Source: CAZGUH01 sp964529005
Lineage (GTDB): Bacteria > Actinomycetota > Acidimicrobiia > Acidimicrobiales > Ilumatobacteraceae
Direction: 5' to 3'
NCBI GenBank assembly: GCA_964529005.1
Contig: CAZGUH010000042.1
Coordinates: forward strand, 1-33,457
DNA length: 33,457 nt
This document shows positions 30,336 to 33,457 of this stretch, in pieces (position 1 is the first letter of the stretch; each line of letters begins with the position of its first letter). The position numbers were made by a program, and so were the translations under genes. Below the pieces are notes generated by a model, which was given only the letters and a program-made list of their open reading frames with translations, did not search any database and was not told the DNA's origin.

Positions 30336-31832
30336 ATGGAGGCCGTGGGTCTCGATCGGTTCGACGACGAGCGTTCCCGGCGCAAGCGCCTGGGCGCGTG
30401 GTACACACCGCACCCACTCGTCGACGAGATCACGCGCCGAGCCATCCCGGACGAGATCGCCGACGGTCGTGTCCTCACGGTGGTCGACCCTGCCTGCGGC
30501 GACGGGCGGTTCCTGGCCGCGGCGGCACGGCGGATCACGTCGCTCGGTGGCCGGCCCCGGCTCGTCGGCGTCGACATCGATCCGGCGGCCGTCGAGCGGG
30601 CTCGCCGGGCGTTGTCACCGTGGTCGGCCACGATCGTGCGTGCCGACGCGCTGATGCTCGCGTGGCCGGGGCTGCTCGGCGACGGCGGCGCCGACGTCGC
30701 CGTCGGGAATCCGCCGTTCCTCTCCCAGCTGTCGTCCGCGACAGCGCGGGGCGGCTCCAGCGTCTGGGGAGGCGGGCCATACGCCGACGCCGCGGTCGAG
30801 TTCCTGGCGCTCGCGGCACGGATGGTGCGCGCCGGTGGACGCATCGGGCTGGTGCTGCCGCAGTCGGTGATCGCCAGCCGTGACGCCGCTGCGGTGCGGC
30901 GCGACGTCGCCACAGCGGGCTCGCTTCGCTGGTTGTGGTGGTCGTCGTCGCCGATCTTCGATGCCCAGGTGCGCACGTGCGCCGTCGTCGTCGACGTCGG
31001 CCGCGTCGATCGCCCTCCTGTGGAACTGAGCGAAGGGCTCGAGTTCGCGTCGCGCCCGCCGGCAATGGCGCCGCCGTCGGGTGACGCCGAATGGGGCCGG
31101 CTCTTCGCCTCCGCGCTCGGGGTGCCGCCGCTGCCCGACGGTGTCGAAGCCGACGGGACCCTCGACGGCCGGGCGACGGCCCACCTCGACTTCCGCGACG
31201 AGTACTACGGCCTCGTGCCCGCGGTTGCCGAGGCCGCCGGCCACGAGCGCTGTGACCGTCCCGACGCCGCCACCGCCCCGCTCGTCACCAGCGGCCTCAT
31301 CGACCCCGCTGTGTGCGCGTGGGGGGTCCGGCCGGTGCGTTTCGCCAAGCGGGCGTACGACGCTCCGGTCGTCGTGCTCGATCGCCTGGACGAGCCGATG
31401 CGCCAGTGGGCGGCATCCCGCCTCGTGCCCAAGGTGCTCGTGGCCAGCCAGACCCGGGTCATCGAGGCCGTGGTCGACCAGCGCGGGGCATGGCTCCCGG
31501 GAGTCCCCGTCGTGACGGTGGTCCCGCGGCGGGCGGCGGGCGATGCGCTCTGGGACCTCGCCGCGGTGCTCACGTCGCCCGTGGCCTCCGCAGCGCTGTG
31601 CGCACGGTCCGCCGGCAACGCGCTGTCGACCCACGCGGTGCGCATCACGCCGTCTGCGTTGTGCGCCACGCCGTGGCCGGCAGGCGACCTCGCCGGGGCC
31701 CGTGCTGCGTTGCGCGCCGGCGACGTGGTCGGATGCGGGAGAGCCGCGTGCGCGGCCTACGGCCTCGCGTCCGACATCGCCGCGGACCTCATCTCCTGGT
31801 GGGAGCGGTCACTGCCACGGCGCATGGGGTGA
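30336..31832 (+). CDS. Solitary N6-adenine DNA methyltransferase (Eco57I / type I-like)
   Basis: A 498-residue class I methyltransferase. GAWYTPHPLVDEI (about 20-32) is the N6-Mtase entry motif, DPACGDGRFL (51-60) is motif I, VGVDIDPAAVERAR the acidic loop, and GNPPFLSQLSS (124-134) contains catalytic NPPF (motif IV) for adenine. A second half of about 280 residues likely holds the target-recognition region, without a nuclease motif. No restriction subunit, methyl-directed nuclease or BREX/DISARM gene lies nearby, so it is an orphan enzyme. ATG 30336; no ribosome site is strong. Its end overlaps the convergent map gene by 24 bp. Confidence 0.85.
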   Translation: MEAVGLDRFDDERSRRKRLGAWYTPHPLVDEITRRAIPDEIADGRVLTVVDPACGDGRFLAAAARRITSLGGRPRLVGVDIDPAAVERARRALSPWSATIVRADALMLAWPGLLGDGGADVAVGNPPFLSQLSSATARGGSSVWGGGPYADAAVEFLALAARMVRAGGRIGLVLPQSVIASRDAAAVRRDVATAGSLRWLWWSSSPIFDAQVRTCAVVVDVGRVDRPPVELSEGLEFASRPPAMAPPSGDAEWGRLFASALGVPPLPDGVEADGTLDGRATAHLDFRDEYYGLVPAVAEAAGHERCDRPDAATAPLVTSGLIDPAVCAWGVRPVRFAKRAYDAPVVVLDRLDEPMRQWAASRLVPKVLVASQTRVIEAVVDQRGAWLPGVPVVTVVPRRAAGDALWDLAAVLTSPVASAALCARSAGNALSTHAVRITPSALCATPWPAGDLAGARAALRAGDVVGCGRAACAAYGLASDIAADLISWWERSLPRRMG

Positions 31833-32846
31833 CACGGCGCCCGGCGCGGTCAGCACGTCGACCCCGTCGTCGGTGACCAGCACGGTGTGCTCGAACTGGG
31901 CGGTGCGCTTGCCGTCGGTGGTGACCGCCGTCCACCCGTCGTTCCACATGCGGTGCTGCCATGCGCCCGCTGTGATCATCGGCTCGATGGTGAACGTCAT
32001 GCCCGGCCGCATCACGGTGGTGGAGCGCGGGTCGTAGTAGTGCAGCACCTGGACGTCGGTGTGGAACTGCTCGCCGATGCCGTGACCGATGAACGCGCGC
32101 ACCACGCCGTAGCGGTGGCGCTTGGCGTGGGCTTCGATCGCCCGGCCGATGTCGGACAACGGACGCCCGGGAACGACGGCCTCGATGCCCTTCCACATGC
32201 ATTCCTCGGTGGCGCGCACCAGATCGCGGCTCGCCGGATCGACGTCGCCCACGAAGAACGTGGCGTTCGTGTCGCCGTGCACGCCGTTCATGTAGACGGT
32301 GACGTCGAGGTTGACGATGTCGCCGTCTCGCAACGCGCGCGAGTCGGGGATCCCGTGGCAGATCACCTCGTTGACGCTCGTGCAGACGCTCTTGGGAAAG
32401 CCGTTGTAGTTCAGCGGGCTCGGGTACGCGCCGCGCTCGATGCACAGGTCGTGCACGAACGCGTCGATCGACTCGGTCGTGACACCCGGCTTCACGTGCT
32501 CACCGGCCAGGCGCAACACCTCGGCGGCGGTCGCGCCGGCGATGCGCATGCGCTCGATGATCTCGGCCGACTTCACCGCGGGCTCCGGACGGCGGCGCAC
32601 GATGCCGGTGTCGGCGTACGGAGGCCGGGCGATGTGCGGCGGAACCGAGCGGCGGGGGCTCACGTCGCCCGCCACGACCCTGCCCTCGAGAGGTTTGTGG
32701 CAGCGCTTGTACTTGCGCCCGCTCCCGCACCAGCACGGCTCGTTGGCCTGCGGCGATACCGCCGGCGGCTCTGCGGACGTGGACGGCGGCCGTTCGCTGA
32801 CCGTCGCCATGCTCGTGCTGCTACTGCTGCTCGAGGAGCTGCTCAT
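31809..32846 (-). CDS. map: Type I methionine aminopeptidase with SEC-C zinc motif
   Basis: A 345-residue cytosolic enzyme that removes initiator methionine from new proteins. Metal ligands D181 (VNLDVTVY), D192 (HGDTNATF), H255 (IGHGIGEQFH), E288 (TIEPM) and E319 (QFEHTVLV) are all present, with substrate His164 (ICHGIP). The N-terminal extension has a SEC-C-like zinc motif CWCGSGRKYKRCH (C38, C40, C49, H50), which links such enzymes to the ribosome. Residues 1-12 are almost all serine; ATG 32810 would skip this tract, but ATG 32846 has TAGCCT nine bases upstream and a GGGAG. Overlaps the convergent methyltransferase gene. Confidence 0.94.
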   Translation of the reverse strand: MSSSSSSSSSTSMATVSERPPSTSAEPPAVSPQANEPCWCGSGRKYKRCHKPLEGRVVAGDVSPRRSVPPHIARPPYADTGIVRRRPEPAVKSAEIIERMRIAGATAAEVLRLAGEHVKPGVTTESIDAFVHDLCIERGAYPSPLNYNGFPKSVCTSVNEVICHGIPDSRALRDGDIVNLDVTVYMNGVHGDTNATFFVGDVDPASRDLVRATEECMWKGIEAVVPGRPLSDIGRAIEAHAKRHRYGVVRAFIGHGIGEQFHTDVQVLHYYDPRSTTVMRPGMTFTIEPMITAGAWQHRMWNDGWTAVTTDGKRTAQFEHTVLVTDDGVDVLTAPGAVSPHAPWQ

Positions 32847-32855
32847 CGATCTCCC

Positions 32856-32861
32856 AGGCTA
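32856..32861 (-). promoter_or_regulatory. Putative -10 box of map
   Basis: Minus-strand TAGCCT, nine bases before ATG 32846; GGGAG lies between. Promoter for a leaderless or very short-leader message. Confidence 0.4.
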
Positions 32862-32956
32862 CGCCAGCGCCTCTCGGGGCCCACCCGCGCGGCGTTGCGT
32901 GGTCGTGCCCGCTCGCCTCGTGGTTGGCCAGGGGCGCCGCGGGGTAACGGGTCGGT

Positions 32957-33376
32957 GTGTCGTTGCGCCGGGCCGTGATCGCGATGTGTCTACTCGCCGG
33001 CTGTGGCGCGGCGGCAGAGGCTCAACCGGGCGCAGGCGGGTCGCTGCCGTGCGCCGACGCGTCGTGCCTATCGCCGGAGCAGTCGTTGGCCGCCGCGGTG
33101 GCGGCGTTCGTCGATGCCTACGCCGAGGGAGAGCCCGGCGTCGCCTGGTCGCTCGTGTCCGGCAGGTGCGCCGCGATCGTCGACGAGGCCGAGTTCCGCT
33201 CGACGGTCTCCGCCTACGGGGTCATGTTCTCGCGACTCCAAGCGACCGACATCGTGGTCCGTGTCGATGGCGAAATCGGCTCGGCCAGCTACGAGACGGG
33301 TGTCGACGAGGTCGGGCCGTTCGCCGACCAACGCTGGGTTCGCGAGGACGGGGCGTGGCACTGGGACGCGTGCTGA
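32957..33376 (+). CDS. Small lipoprotein, unknown function
   Basis: A 139-residue probable lipoprotein. The N-terminus RRAVIAMCLLAGC is a short signal with lipobox LAGC (Cys about 16). Residues about 40-60 begin a helical region (SPEQSLAAAVAAFVDAYAEG), and the rest has a cystatin/NTF2-like pattern (PGVAWSLVSGRCAA, VFRVDGEIG-like strands, WVREDGAWHWDAC). NTF2-like lipoproteins of actinobacteria look similar, but I do not assign the family. GTG start at 32957, 110 bases from the divergent map gene. Followed by tRNA-Thr on the other strand. Confidence 0.7.
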   Translation: MSLRRAVIAMCLLAGCGAAAEAQPGAGGSLPCADASCLSPEQSLAAAVAAFVDAYAEGEPGVAWSLVSGRCAAIVDEAEFRSTVSAYGVMFSRLQATDIVVRVDGEIGSASYETGVDEVGPFADQRWVREDGAWHWDAC

Positions 33377-33415
33377 CGCGGGGTGCCGAGCCGTGCCGCG
33401 CTGGGGGCGACTGAG

Positions 33416-33457
33416 AGCCCGGAGAGAGAATCGAACTCTCGACCTACGCATTACGAG
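33416..33457 (-). tRNA. tRNA-Thr (CGT), 3' half only (cut by window end)
   Basis: Minus strand shows anticodon loop CTCGTAA (anticodon CGT), stem TGCGT, T arm GAGAG-TTCGATT-CTCTC, acceptor strand TCCGGGC and discriminator T. No CCA is encoded. The 5' half is outside the window. Confidence 0.9.

Noticed and set aside
32810..32846. Polyserine N-terminus of map as mis-start artefact
   Set aside because: Not fully dismissed, but TAGCCT and GGGAG in front of ATG 32846 support that start over ATG 32810.

Overview
High-GC DNA, tightly packed, with frequent GTG starts, ATGA/GTGA stop-start overlaps, F420/LLM-type and SCP2-type lipid genes, a lone WXG100 protein and several TAnnnT boxes 6-9 nt in front of start codons (the leaderless-mRNA signature of actinobacteria). 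This points to an actinobacterium, probably of the Acidimicrobiia (Ilumatobacter-like) or a near relative. The assignment rests on gene style only; no 16S rRNA gene or other marker is present.

Region 1 (1-2,780) is worn accessory DNA: a transcriptional-regulator gene broken by two frameshifts, a DUF6933/pRiA4b fusion protein and a 34-codon tail of an acyl-CoA synthetase.

Region 2 (2,783-12,333) is a catabolic block for an amide, ester or acyl-CoA substrate: amidase, LLM flavin monooxygenase, an intact and a truncated amidohydrolase, a chimeric remnant (Rieske oxygenase N-terminus joined to a thiolase-like C-terminus), a TetR regulator, a crotonase, a DUF35 protein and an intact SCP2-type thiolase. 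Two operator-like palindrome families lie in front of these genes. One matches a site directly upstream of tetR, suggesting an autoregulated regulon. Several promoters remain although the genes behind them are partly deleted.

Region 3 (12,334-19,400) is mostly housekeeping: tRNA-Pro(CGG), two translationally coupled ArsA-type ATPases followed by an orphan receiver protein, a divergent NfeD-type membrane protein only 19 bp away, a SAM methyltransferase, dUTPase, a NUDIX hydrolase and a small haem-monooxygenase-like protein.

Region 4 (19,450-26,518) holds a split iron(III) ABC transporter (ATPase apart from the coupled binding protein and permease), with DtxR/IdeR-like partial boxes on both promoter regions. 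Among its parts lie an FAD amine-oxidase-type protein, a GT2 glycosyltransferase and an epimerase.

Region 5 (26,544-33,457) contains a second NUDIX protein, a WXG100 protein, a thiamine-binding-type protein coupled to a YheO-like HTH protein, a GNAT-HAD fusion, pantothenate kinase, a solitary adenine DNA methyltransferase, SEC-C methionine aminopeptidase, a small lipoprotein and the 3' half of tRNA-Thr(CGT).

No CRISPR array, integrase, IS element or obvious defence island was seen. The least ordinary items are the remnant catabolic locus with surviving operators, the paired ArsA/receiver locus facing a possibly protease-dead NfeD, and the GNAT-HAD fusion.
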